The notes beneath the pieces were generated by a model, which was not told the origin of the DNA, did not search any database, and saw nothing but the letters and a program-made list of their open reading frames with translations. The position numbers and the translations under genes are program-made. From Fibrobacter sp. (GTDB lineage Bacteria; Fibrobacterota; Fibrobacteria; Fibrobacterales; Fibrobacteraceae), in contig JAKSIC010000003.1 in NCBI GenBank assembly GCA_024399015.1, positions 1-64,000 on the forward strand: a stretch of 64,000 nucleotides of DNA, given 5' to 3'. Positions 7,992 to 15,915 of the stretch are shown here, one piece after another (position 1 is the first letter of the stretch; every line of letters begins with the position of its first letter).

Positions 7992-10670
7992 TTAGTAGAT
8001 CAAACGCATTTCATCGACATACAACGTTGCATTTACAGTTCCCTTATAAACATTACCCAGAGAACTAGACGCAAGAGCTACACGAATATGAGTTACAGCA
8101 AATTCTTCCGGAGATTCCGTTGTAACCATATGATTATCAATACCATCAGGCTCAATAATTTTTGGATCCAAGGCCTTTGAATTATAAATAGGAGAGCCCT
8201 GTTTGGGGACACCGTATTCAAGCTTCATTCGAATGGTCGTGTAACCACTGCGACCTGCAGCAGTAATTGAAACAACATCAGGATCTTCATTAGAATCAAC
8301 GGTTGGTGCACGATACCAAGCAGAAGCAACCAATGTATTTACATCCGAAGAAGTCCTATATTGATTTTTTCCCTCATTAGTCTTTAAAGTTCTGTTTTCT
8401 AAAACAACATAGATGTCACAAGAATCTTTCAAGCCATTATACATCACGTCAAATTCAACATACCTTGGACGAGCACCAAAAGGCTTTCCAAAATCGATTA
8501 ATTCATTGCCGTCTGCGTATTTCATCATTTTTGTAGCGCCAATTGACTTGGGATTAAAATACCCAGTAAAAATATTACCACTAGCAAACTGTCCAATGCC
8601 CAAAATTTTTGCATTCAGTGAAGTCAACTTCGCTCCGCTCTTATCCGATGTAGGCGTAGTCATGTTGAAACCAGCCGTATTTCCATTGGTCCAATTGGAG
8701 GCATTATTACCGCTCCACGAATCAAAGCTGCTATTCGGATACTGATACCCAGCGCGGACTTCGTATTCCTGAGTATCGCCTGCGCTATTGGTTACAACGA
8801 CCTTCTTACCATAGGCCAAGTCATAACTGCCGCCATCAACCATTGCATCGATGGTTGCACCTGCACTCAGTTCAATGTCGCTTACAGCAACATTAGACAA
8901 ATCAGCCAAGAAAGGCAAATTGTCACAGTGAACCCAGTAGAACCAATTGCCAGCTTCTTCTACACTATCCACGATAGCAGATTGGCCTGCAATCTTCATA
9001 GACACAATGCGCGGAGCAGTTTTCACCACAGGAGGAGCAGCAACTGTTGCAACAATCATCCATTCCTGAGTGGAACCATCTTCGGCAGTCACCACGACCT
9101 TGGCCTTACCCTCAGACAGATTCACAGAGTTCGTCGTCAAAGTAGCAGCTTCAGAAACAGAAGCCTTAAAGAACACTTCGCTCAAGTCAGTTCCGTAAGC
9201 CACTTCAAAAGAGATGGTTCTCTTTTCAGCATCAATTGCCGGAGTTTCTGTAACAGAAATTCCTTCCAATTCAAACTTCACGATTTCTGCAGCGCTAGAC
9301 TTAGGATAGTCCGCAAAAACAGTCCATTCCACATCGGAGCCGTCTTCAGCAGTAATAGTCAACTTCTGCGGAGTGCGCAAATCCTTAGAAGCCAGTGTAG
9401 CAGAAGCCAAATCAGAGACCTTGATGGTCACAGCCACATCAGCCATAGCATCCTTGGAAGCCATGTGGAGAACAACCGTCTTATTTTCGGCATTCACCGT
9501 TGCTGCAGAAACTTCTCCCGTTGCAGAAATAGAGACAAGTTCCTTTTCGCTAGAGGCCACATAGTCTGCCGCAGCAATGCTAAGCAGCAACACCCATGTC
9601 CTTTCCGTACCATCTTCGGCAGTAACCTTAAAATTCTGTGACTCAGCCCAGGATTCCACTTCACTGGGATTGGGAGCAATCTTTGCACCGCTGGAAAGAA
9701 TGCAAGTATCGATCTTTGCAGTTTCCAAGGTTTCATCACTCTTCAGTTTGATGGAAATGGTATCAGCAGCGTCACCGTTCTTGGTGCTGGTACTAATCTG
9801 GTTCTTGAACTTCAGAGTCAAATTGGTAGCGGAGTTCTTGACAGCATCAACAACAACAACCCATGTTTTCACAGAATCATTTTCTGCAGTCACCTTGAAT
9901 GTTTGTGCAGAAGACCAATCCTTTACAGACTTAGGATCAACATCGATCTTAGCCAAGCGATTGATGAAAGCAACTGTAGAATCAACCACAACCTTAGCCA
10001 ATTCAGTTCCCTGAGCAAAGGTCACAAAGATTGTATCATTACTAGTCTTATTTTCCAATTCATCAACAAACTTAATCGTAAAGTTGTTATCGCCGCTCTT
10101 CTGAACTTCAACGCTAGAAGAAGACTGATCGGCAGCCACACTGCTGCTAGATTTCACATCAGATTCTTCGCTAGAAGATGTTCCTTCGGAAGCAGAAGAA
10201 GTCACTTCCTTTTCCACGCCAGGAATTTCAATTTCCAATTTCCAGATGGCAGGATCACCATTTTCAGCAACGAGCATCAGATAAATCACCTGTCTCTTGG
10301 GTACGCGAATCTTGTCTCCTGCACGAAGGTTCTTCTTTACATAAGAAACTTCCTGTGCTAAAGAATCCAAGGCAGCGGAATCGCTAGGGAATTCCTTGAT
10401 GTTGCCATCCACCAGGTGGAGGGTTGCCAGGTTGCTGGCGCTAATATAATCAATGGTCAAAGAATCCCAAGTTTCCAGGGATTCGGGCGGAGCCACCGTT
10501 GTAATTTTGATGACATGTTCATCCGCCGAAACAGACGCATCCCCATCTTGTTCTACAAAACCAATATCCTTAAAGACCTTATAGGAAGAGGCGCTAAAGG
10601 TATCATAGTCCGCGGTACATCCCACAAAGAAAAGCACCGCTAAAGCAAAAATGGAAAGCAACTGTCTCAT
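7992..10670 (-). CDS. Large surface lipoprotein with repeated beta-domains and a C-terminal PCMD domain
   Basis: 892 residues. A lipoprotein signal peptide ends at VGC (about residue 18). A short Ser-rich linker (about 165-190) is followed by a string of homologous beta-sandwich-like units, each ending in a version of VTAEDGSTQEWMI or ITAEDGSDVEWTV; at least five copies are visible between 190 and 590. The last 260 residues (FDSWSGNNASNW onwards, ending YVDEMRLIY) match the PCMD (putative carbohydrate metabolism) domain known from Bacteroidetes surface lipoproteins. AAGGGG precedes the ATG. Part of the four-gene operon; the next gene upstream is its shorter paralogue. Role inferred as glycan binding or surface display; not proven. 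Confidence 0.75.
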   Translation of the reverse strand: MRQLLSIFALAVLFFVGCTADYDTFSASSYKVFKDIGFVEQDGDASVSADEHVIKITTVAPPESLETWDSLTIDYISASNLATLHLVDGNIKEFPSDSAALDSLAQEVSYVKKNLRAGDKIRVPKRQVIYLMLVAENGDPAIWKLEIEIPGVEKEVTSSASEGTSSSEESDVKSSSSVAADQSSSSVEVQKSGDNNFTIKFVDELENKTSNDTIFVTFAQGTELAKVVVDSTVAFINRLAKIDVDPKSVKDWSSAQTFKVTAENDSVKTWVVVVDAVKNSATNLTLKFKNQISTSTKNGDAADTISIKLKSDETLETAKIDTCILSSGAKIAPNPSEVESWAESQNFKVTAEDGTERTWVLLLSIAAADYVASSEKELVSISATGEVSAATVNAENKTVVLHMASKDAMADVAVTIKVSDLASATLASKDLRTPQKLTITAEDGSDVEWTVFADYPKSSAAEIVKFELEGISVTETPAIDAEKRTISFEVAYGTDLSEVFFKASVSEAATLTTNSVNLSEGKAKVVVTAEDGSTQEWMIVATVAAPPVVKTAPRIVSMKIAGQSAIVDSVEEAGNWFYWVHCDNLPFLADLSNVAVSDIELSAGATIDAMVDGGSYDLAYGKKVVVTNSAGDTQEYEVRAGYQYPNSSFDSWSGNNASNWTNGNTAGFNMTTPTSDKSGAKLTSLNAKILGIGQFASGNIFTGYFNPKSIGATKMMKYADGNELIDFGKPFGARPRYVEFDVMYNGLKDSCDIYVVLENRTLKTNEGKNQYRTSSDVNTLVASAWYRAPTVDSNEDPDVVSITAAGRSGYTTIRMKLEYGVPKQGSPIYNSKALDPKIIEPDGIDNHMVTTESPEEFAVTHIRVALASSSLGNVYKGTVNATLYVDEMRLIY

Positions 10671-10679
10671 ACTAACCCC

Positions 10680-12269
10680 TTAGTAGTTCAGTTTAAATTC
10701 ATCGATTGTGAGCTGGGAACCTTTACCACCACGCCAATTGGAAGATCCATTGGCTGCCACGTGGGCATGAGCAGAAGAAGCAAACATTACATGAATTGTT
10801 GCTACTTCTTCAGTTCCATCACCCAAAGTCAAGCCACTCTGAACAGCGAAGGTTCCATCAATTAGGTTTTTAGGGGCATAACCATACTGAAGCTCAACTC
10901 GTTTTGTAGTAAGAGCCACGCTTTCCGTATCCGTGATCATGCCTGATGCAATGACCTTGTTATCAGCACTTACCAACATCACATAGATTAAGTCCATCTG
11001 AGGATGAGACTTGTCTTTTCCTGCAACGTGATCATAGGCGTAAGTTACATCAAATGATTTAGGACGAGCTGTAAAGGGACGACCGAAATTCATTTTTTTT
11101 GTCAAATTGGAACTTTCCAAGCCCGGATATCCACCATCAGCATTGTAAATGTCATCACACGTTGTTCCGGTATACTCACCTGTAAAATAGAATCCACCAG
11201 CAAGTTTCTGTCCCACAGCAGAACCGTAAACGACCTGGCTTGTCAACGTAATGGAAGATCCATTTTCTTTGAGGTTTGCGCCAGAATACAAATGAATTGC
11301 AGCATTCCACTCATCCTTAGCCATAGCATCACTTGTACTACCCCAGAAAGACCTGTCCCAGCTATCAAAGTGGGTACCAGGCAACTGCGGGCCTTCTACA
11401 ACAACTTCTTCTGTGCTGCTGGAACTTTCTACCACAGGCATTTCAGAAGAACTGGAGACCACGGGTTCTTCTGAAGAACTGGAAACAACAGGTTCCGAAG
11501 AGCTAGATTCGACCACAGGTTCTTCACTGGAAGAACTTACCACGACTTCCTCAGAGCTGCTGGATTCTACAACTTCTTCGCTGGAGGAACTTTCTACGAT
11601 TTCTTCAGAGCTGCTAGACTCTACAGTTTCTTCGCTAGAGCTTGAGGGAATAATTTCACTAGAAGAGCTTTCTTCAACCGGTTCTACAGAACTAGAAGAT
11701 TCGTCAACTGTTTCGGAAGAACTGGATTCAATAATTTCTTCACTGGAAGAACTTTCTACGACTTCTTCTGAGCTGCTAGACTCTACAGCCTCTTCACTAG
11801 AACTGGAGACTTCGTCATCTTCCTTGCTGGAACTGGAATCTTCTTTAGCCGAGCTGGAAGATTTTTCATCCACCGGATAGGAAATGGTCCAAACAGCAAT
11901 GGTACGGTTTTCATCATCCAGCACCACAATACGAACTGAATTGGTATCCGCGAACTTGATTACGGAACCAGGAACCAGTTCTTCGTCCCAATCAAAGGAC
12001 GGATCCACAGGATCGTCATCGGTCGCCACAAAGTACTTTGCACCACCCAGAACATCCAGGGAACCAACAACCAAGGAATCCACAGCACCAGGCAGGGACA
12101 CTTCGTGGTTCTTTACATCCACAGAGAATTCTGCAGATTCGAACAATTCAACGGATTCAGAATCAATAGGTTTTGCGGTAGTACCTTCATCGCCACAACC
12201 GGCAACAAAACCCAAAGATGCCAACAAGGCTCCACCAACCATCAACTTCTTAAAAGATTTACGTTGCAT
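10680..12269 (-). CDS. Lipoprotein with poly-Ser/Glu linker and C-terminal PCMD domain
   Basis: 529 residues. The signal peptide ends with the lipobox VAGC (Cys 25). A small beta domain (about 35-135) resembles the start of the neighbouring 892-residue protein. A linker of about 150 residues consists of repeating SSSSEEVVE-type units (about 140-290). The C-terminal PCMD-like domain begins FDSWDRSFW and ends LTIDEFKLNY. Such Ser-rich linkers are common in secreted Fibrobacter proteins. AAGGAG lies 7 nt before the ATG. It sits 9 bp upstream of its longer paralogue and 11 bp downstream of a barrel-like gene, so an operon is likely. The linker DNA is repetitive and could vary in copy number. Confidence 0.75.
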   Translation of the reverse strand: MQRKSFKKLMVGGALLASLGFVAGCGDEGTTAKPIDSESVELFESAEFSVDVKNHEVSLPGAVDSLVVGSLDVLGGAKYFVATDDDPVDPSFDWDEELVPGSVIKFADTNSVRIVVLDDENRTIAVWTISYPVDEKSSSSAKEDSSSSKEDDEVSSSSEEAVESSSSEEVVESSSSEEIIESSSSETVDESSSSVEPVEESSSSEIIPSSSSEETVESSSSEEIVESSSSEEVVESSSSEEVVVSSSSEEPVVESSSSEPVVSSSSEEPVVSSSSEMPVVESSSSTEEVVVEGPQLPGTHFDSWDRSFWGSTSDAMAKDEWNAAIHLYSGANLKENGSSITLTSQVVYGSAVGQKLAGGFYFTGEYTGTTCDDIYNADGGYPGLESSNLTKKMNFGRPFTARPKSFDVTYAYDHVAGKDKSHPQMDLIYVMLVSADNKVIASGMITDTESVALTTKRVELQYGYAPKNLIDGTFAVQSGLTLGDGTEEVATIHVMFASSAHAHVAANGSSNWRGGKGSQLTIDEFKLNY

Positions 12270-12280
12270 CTGGAGACTCC

Positions 12281-13222
12281 TTAAAAGAATGCGACCAATG
12301 AGAAATTCAAGGCCAAAAGGTTAATGGTAAAGTTCACGATGTTCGCAACAACGCGGCTACTGGTTTCACCGTTTTCTTCAATATCCATAACGCTGGTGCT
12401 CAAGCCCAACAATCCGACGGAGGTTTCAAAGGCAAAGCGGTCCAGCACCATGATACAAATACCAGGATTAATACCAACATCAATAGACCAGGAAGTATTC
12501 CTGGACTTATCCATTTCCTCACCATTATCGCTTTGGGAAATACCGTAAGAGTATCCCACAGAAATGGAAGTCTCATTAAAGAAATACAGGTTTCTGGAAT
12601 CAAAGACCTTGAAGTAGTTCTTCAGCATAGGCTGGATAAAGAAGCCATTGCTCACATACTTGCGATGCTGCTTCATGTCCAAAAGGTCTTCCAGCAAGGC
12701 AAAGTCAATATCGTACCAAGTACGGGAATAACCAGCCCTCAAACCAACAGCCATAGCATCTTTAATGAAATAGCCACCGAAGGCTTCCAAGGTAAAGGTG
12801 TAACCATAAGCTTCGTACACATCGCCAATCATGATGTTCAAGGCGTCGTCTTCAGAATTTGCCTGAATCAAGGAGAGGGACAAACCGGAATAGATATGGC
12901 CCTTGGCAATGGCTTCATCCTTTTCTACAGGGAACAAGGACGCGAGCAAACCACCCTTCTTTGCGGATTTAACAGCATCTAAAGCAGCGGGCTTTGCGGT
13001 ATCAGCTGCAACCGTCGCAAGAGACGTCTCAGAAGTCGATGTCCCGGATTCAACAACGGGAGCTACAGATTCAGTTGCTGGTTCAGAAACCGGCTGCGAA
13101 ACTTGTTCTGTAGAAGTCTCAGAAACAACGGTAGAATCAGGATTCTGAACATCCTGCGCAAAAGACGAAACCGCCCCAAACAGCATCGTCAAAACAACAA
13201 AAAAGCTAAATGTTTTCCTCAT
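12281..13222 (-). CDS. Outer-membrane beta-barrel-like protein, first gene of the surface operon
   Basis: 313 residues. Signal peptide MRKTFSFFVVLTMLFGAVSSFAQ is followed by a Ser/Thr/Glu/Ala/Val-rich region (about 24-95), probably disordered. The next 210 residues have alternating strands with aromatic girdles and end in Phe (NFSLVAFF), as in small outer-membrane barrels. The ATG at 13222 is preferred over an in-frame GTG 21 bases upstream because the putative -10 box lies between them. First in the four-gene PCMD lipoprotein operon. It may anchor or export the lipoproteins, but this is inference only. Confidence 0.65.
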   Translation of the reverse strand: MRKTFSFFVVLTMLFGAVSSFAQDVQNPDSTVVSETSTEQVSQPVSEPATESVAPVVESGTSTSETSLATVAADTAKPAALDAVKSAKKGGLLASLFPVEKDEAIAKGHIYSGLSLSLIQANSEDDALNIMIGDVYEAYGYTFTLEAFGGYFIKDAMAVGLRAGYSRTWYDIDFALLEDLLDMKQHRKYVSNGFFIQPMLKNYFKVFDSRNLYFFNETSISVGYSYGISQSDNGEEMDKSRNTSWSIDVGINPGICIMVLDRFAFETSVGLLGLSTSVMDIEENGETSSRVVANIVNFTINLLALNFSLVAFF

Positions 13223-13256
13223 ACCCCAAATATAAAAAATCACTTACAAATGTAAA
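13223..13256 (-). promoter_or_regulatory. Putative leaderless promoter of the surface operon
   Basis: On the minus strand TTTACA (13251-13256), a 16-bp spacer and TATATT (13229-13234) form a sigma70-like promoter, with TGGGGT and then the ATG directly after. The -35 lies within the inverted repeat TTACA-AA-TGTAA (13244-13255), a possible operator. A start site 6-7 nt from the -10 box would give a leaderless message. The remaining 13257-13351 shows nothing definite. Confidence 0.5.
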
Positions 13257-13351
13257 AGCCCAAAAGTCCAACTCTCAGGCCTTAAACGGGGTAAAAAACG
13301 ATGATTTTAACAAATAAATTAATATATAGTTTTTAATCCATGTCTATTCGT

Positions 13352-14935
13352 TTAGAAGGCAAGAATAAAGCCCGCAGTCAGCAAGCCAATACCAAGTACA
13401 CCGAGGCTGGCTCCGGCAATAAACTTTTTGTCGCCACTATCGTTCAAACGATGATTATCCTTGACCATTTTCTGGGTGTCCTCACTATCAAAGGCCGCCA
13501 GTTTTTCGTAGGCATGTTTCTTAGCGGCAGCCTTGCTCCAATCGCGTTCGGCAAGGAACCACAAGACACCACCAGCAACAACCGGGGCAATGGAACCCCA
13601 AAGCATAATGCGACCGACACGATGCTTGCTACGCCTGCTGTTGAATTCGTTCTGAGCCTGAATGAAATCCAAATCGTCAAGCACGGGCGTCAACTCAACA
13701 TTAAGCAGGTTGGGCATGTAGGGCTTAATTTCCATGGTTACGGATGTATCACGATAACCGACTTTGCGCAGATAAATCTTCGCATCAACCTGGGGCTTCA
13801 CATCCTCAACCACCATGTCGGTAATATAATGAGGCATCACGTATTCCGTAGGTTCCTCGTTCACGAAAACTTCCACAGCTTCCGGGTCCGTATTCAAAGT
13901 CAAACGGGTTGACGGACGAAGAACAGGGATCGTCACCTTGTTCAAGCTATCCTTGTTGATGCGGACCACAGCAGAGCCCCACCATTCAACATCCCTAAGC
14001 ACCTGCATCACAGAGATGGTGTACTTGCCCGGCTTGATATTCTTGATTGTATCCGGAGCAACTTGTTTCAGAGGAATACCGTTCACAAAGAGAGAGCAGG
14101 CTGCGGGCTCAGAGACAACCAGCAGGTTTGCAGATCCCGGCGGATACAGTTCAATTTTTTCTTCTTCCTCAACAATTTCAAGGACCACATAATCCGAAAG
14201 GGAAAGGTCAATCATAACCTCATCTTCCAGGTTATAGAGACGCTTCAAGTCTAGGCGATAAATCTTGATAAAGGGATTTGCTGCATCAGCTTCAATACTA
14301 TCCTGAATTTCGCGCTGGCGAATTTCTTCTTCAACCTTGGCGATTTCTTCCATTTTCTTTCGGTCATCTTCCTTGGCCAAGGCGGTTTCAAGGTCGTCTT
14401 CTGCACCATCATCTTCCGCAACAGCTTCTGTTGTTGTTTCGGACTGGGCAGCCACAGATTCCTTGACAGCATCCGTCATAATAACGGAAGTATCTTTTTG
14501 AATAACAACTTCTTCGTCTTCTTCCTCTTCAACTTCTTCCACTTGCTGTCCATTGGATCTCTGAAGTTCTGCATCGGCAGCATTGGCAAGACGTTCAAAA
14601 CGCTTCAACTGTTTTTCAGTAGGCTTTTTGAGATAAACCGTATCCTTTTCGATCTTTACGAAAATCGCTTCCTGTTCAACAGAATCACCGTTAACCCAAT
14701 AACGGGCGGCAACTTCTCTAGTTTTCGGAGCTTCGGGAACCGGTGCTGCGGCCGGCTTTGTTGTATCAACAGCAACCTTGGCGGCAGAGTCCACCACTGC
14801 CGGAGCAGCCTCAGCAGCGGCTTCGGTAAATTCAGCTTCCTGGGAGGAAGGTTCCGCTTGAGTCCATTCATCAGCCTCTTGTGCAAAAGCTACGGCACTC
14901 AAGAAAACAAAGGAAACAAAAATCTTCTTCAACAT
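13352..14935 (-). CDS. Secreted PEGA-domain protein with C-terminal membrane segments
   Basis: 527 residues. Signal peptide MLKKIFVSFVFLSAVAFAQ; a long acidic, Ala/Glu-rich, coiled-coil-prone region (about 20-250); then two PEGA-like repeats (about 270-345, ending in GKYTISV; and about 350-425, with VEVFVNEEP). A charged segment and two hydrophobic helices at about 445-465 and 505-525 follow. PEGA domains are small beta modules in surface-layer and envelope proteins. Function unknown. No Shine-Dalgarno is visible; TATCTT stands 7 nt before the ATG. It appears to be its own unit, downstream of a terminator. Confidence 0.65.
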   Translation of the reverse strand: MLKKIFVSFVFLSAVAFAQEADEWTQAEPSSQEAEFTEAAAEAAPAVVDSAAKVAVDTTKPAAAPVPEAPKTREVAARYWVNGDSVEQEAIFVKIEKDTVYLKKPTEKQLKRFERLANAADAELQRSNGQQVEEVEEEEDEEVVIQKDTSVIMTDAVKESVAAQSETTTEAVAEDDGAEDDLETALAKEDDRKKMEEIAKVEEEIRQREIQDSIEADAANPFIKIYRLDLKRLYNLEDEVMIDLSLSDYVVLEIVEEEEKIELYPPGSANLLVVSEPAACSLFVNGIPLKQVAPDTIKNIKPGKYTISVMQVLRDVEWWGSAVVRINKDSLNKVTIPVLRPSTRLTLNTDPEAVEVFVNEEPTEYVMPHYITDMVVEDVKPQVDAKIYLRKVGYRDTSVTMEIKPYMPNLLNVELTPVLDDLDFIQAQNEFNSRRSKHRVGRIMLWGSIAPVVAGGVLWFLAERDWSKAAAKKHAYEKLAAFDSEDTQKMVKDNHRLNDSGDKKFIAGASLGVLGIGLLTAGFILAF

Positions 14936-14950
14936 GTAAAGAAAGATAAA

Positions 14951-14974
14951 TAAAAAAAGGGGCTAAAGCCCCTT
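14951..14974 (-). terminator. Rho-independent terminator of the RNA methyltransferase gene
   Basis: On the minus strand AAGGGGC (14974-14968) and GCCCCTT (14963-14957) pair around a TTTA loop and run into a T stretch down to 14951. It ends the gene whose stop is at 14980. Confidence 0.85.
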
Positions 14975-14979
14975 AATTT

Positions 14980-15738
14980 CTAGGTTTTTATCAATTTTGC
15001 GCAATAAATCGGTCCACGTCCCTCTGAGCGGTCAGGCAAGATGTGAACACCGAATTCAGTACGATCAGCACCGGGCAAAAGTTCAGGAATTTCCACGAAT
15101 TGCATGGAAGGCCTTTTCTTCAGGATTTTTTTGACAACATCGTCGTTTTCCATAGGAGAAAGGGCGCAAGTTCCGTAAACCAGCATACCACCCGGGCGCA
15201 AAGCGTCCACAGCAGAAGCCAACAAGGCTCCCTGTTCTACAGAAAGACGCTTTACGCGTTTGCTGGACCATTCCGCCAAGTGGGTGGGAGACGCAAGGAC
15301 ATGCCTATCAGAAGAACAAGGTGCGTCCAACAGAATGCGGTCATAAGATTCCTTCTTGTGAAGACCGAACTTCATTCCATCATAACCGGTCACATTGATA
15401 ATACTGCGCCAGGATTCAGGCAAGGAGTCATCAATAACGCGCTTTAGTCGCATTCTTCGGTCCGGCGAGCGATCGTTGCTCTGCAACGACCCCTCCCCCT
15501 TCAATTTAGAGGCGATTACGAGTGTTTTTCCTCCAGGGGCGGCACACATGTCCAAGACATCCATTCCCGGCTCCACGCCAAGAGCTTCCGCAGCAAAAAC
15601 CGAGGCCTCGTCCAAAAAATAAGGTTCCAGGTCATCGCCAAACTGCAGTTTCGTCGCCCTGCCCTCGCCCTTTAGAGCTTCAAGCAGCGCAGGCCAACGT
15701 TCCCCGAACAACTTCTCGTAATAGTCAAAAAATTCCAT
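14980..15738 (-). CDS. RsmB/NOP-family RNA (cytosine-5) methyltransferase
   Basis: SAM-dependent m5C methyltransferase of rRNA or tRNA. The 252 residues contain motif I MCAAPGGKT, motif IV DAPCSS with the release cysteine, and motif VI GTCALSPMEND with the nucleophilic cysteine. All catalytic residues are present. It is shorter than RsmB because it lacks the N-terminal NusB-like domain and a PUA domain, so the exact RNA target is open. ATG at 15738 is chosen over a TTG nine bases upstream. TATGTT 8 nt before the ATG may be a -10 box. Ends in a terminator. Confidence 0.85.
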   Translation of the reverse strand: MEFFDYYEKLFGERWPALLEALKGEGRATKLQFGDDLEPYFLDEASVFAAEALGVEPGMDVLDMCAAPGGKTLVIASKLKGEGSLQSNDRSPDRRMRLKRVIDDSLPESWRSIINVTGYDGMKFGLHKKESYDRILLDAPCSSDRHVLASPTHLAEWSSKRVKRLSVEQGALLASAVDALRPGGMLVYGTCALSPMENDDVVKKILKKRPSMQFVEIPELLPGADRTEFGVHILPDRSEGRGPIYCAKLIKT

Positions 15739-15780
15739 CAGTCGCAAACATAGAAATTACAAGGTCCAACAAATCTCCGC

Positions 15781-15812
15781 CAAAAACGAAAAAACCTCTC
15801 GTTTCCGAGAGG
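15781..15812 (-). terminator. Terminator of the tRNA-Gln gene
   Basis: A perfect 7-bp stem CCTCTCG (15812-15806 on the minus strand) with CGAGAGG closes a GAAA tetraloop. It is followed by TTTTTTCGTTTTT. It begins 9 bases beyond the tRNA 3' end. Confidence 0.93.
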
Positions 15813-15820
15813 CTTTTTCA

Positions 15821-15891
15821 TTGAGTTACCAGGATTCGAACCTAGACAAACAGAGTCAGAATCTGTTGTGCTACCGTTACACCATAACTCA
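15821..15891 (-). tRNA. tRNA-Gln (anticodon CTG)
   Basis: The minus strand folds as a tRNA: 7-bp acceptor stem TGAGTTA/TAACTCA, D-arm with AACGGTAG loop, anticodon stem ACAGA/TCTGT around loop TTCTGAC (anticodon CTG, reading CAG), and T-arm with loop TTCGAAT. The discriminator base is A at 15821, and the following bases are TGA, so CCA is not encoded and must be added after transcription. A strong terminator follows at once. The cognate glnS lies 15 kb away. Confidence 0.95.
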
Positions 15892-15915
15892 TCGTGTGAG
15901 CCAAAGTTAGTTAAA

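Noticed and set aside
11400-11880. Short regular repeats resembling a CRISPR-like or satellite array.
   Set aside because: They encode the poly-Ser/Glu linker of a lipoprotein in frame; there are no equal-length unique spacers and no cas genes.
13352-13912. Plus-strand frame starting MSIRLEGKNKARSQ near 13340.
   Set aside because: It lies opposite the C-terminal membrane part of the PEGA protein and has no ribosome-binding site or recognisable domain.
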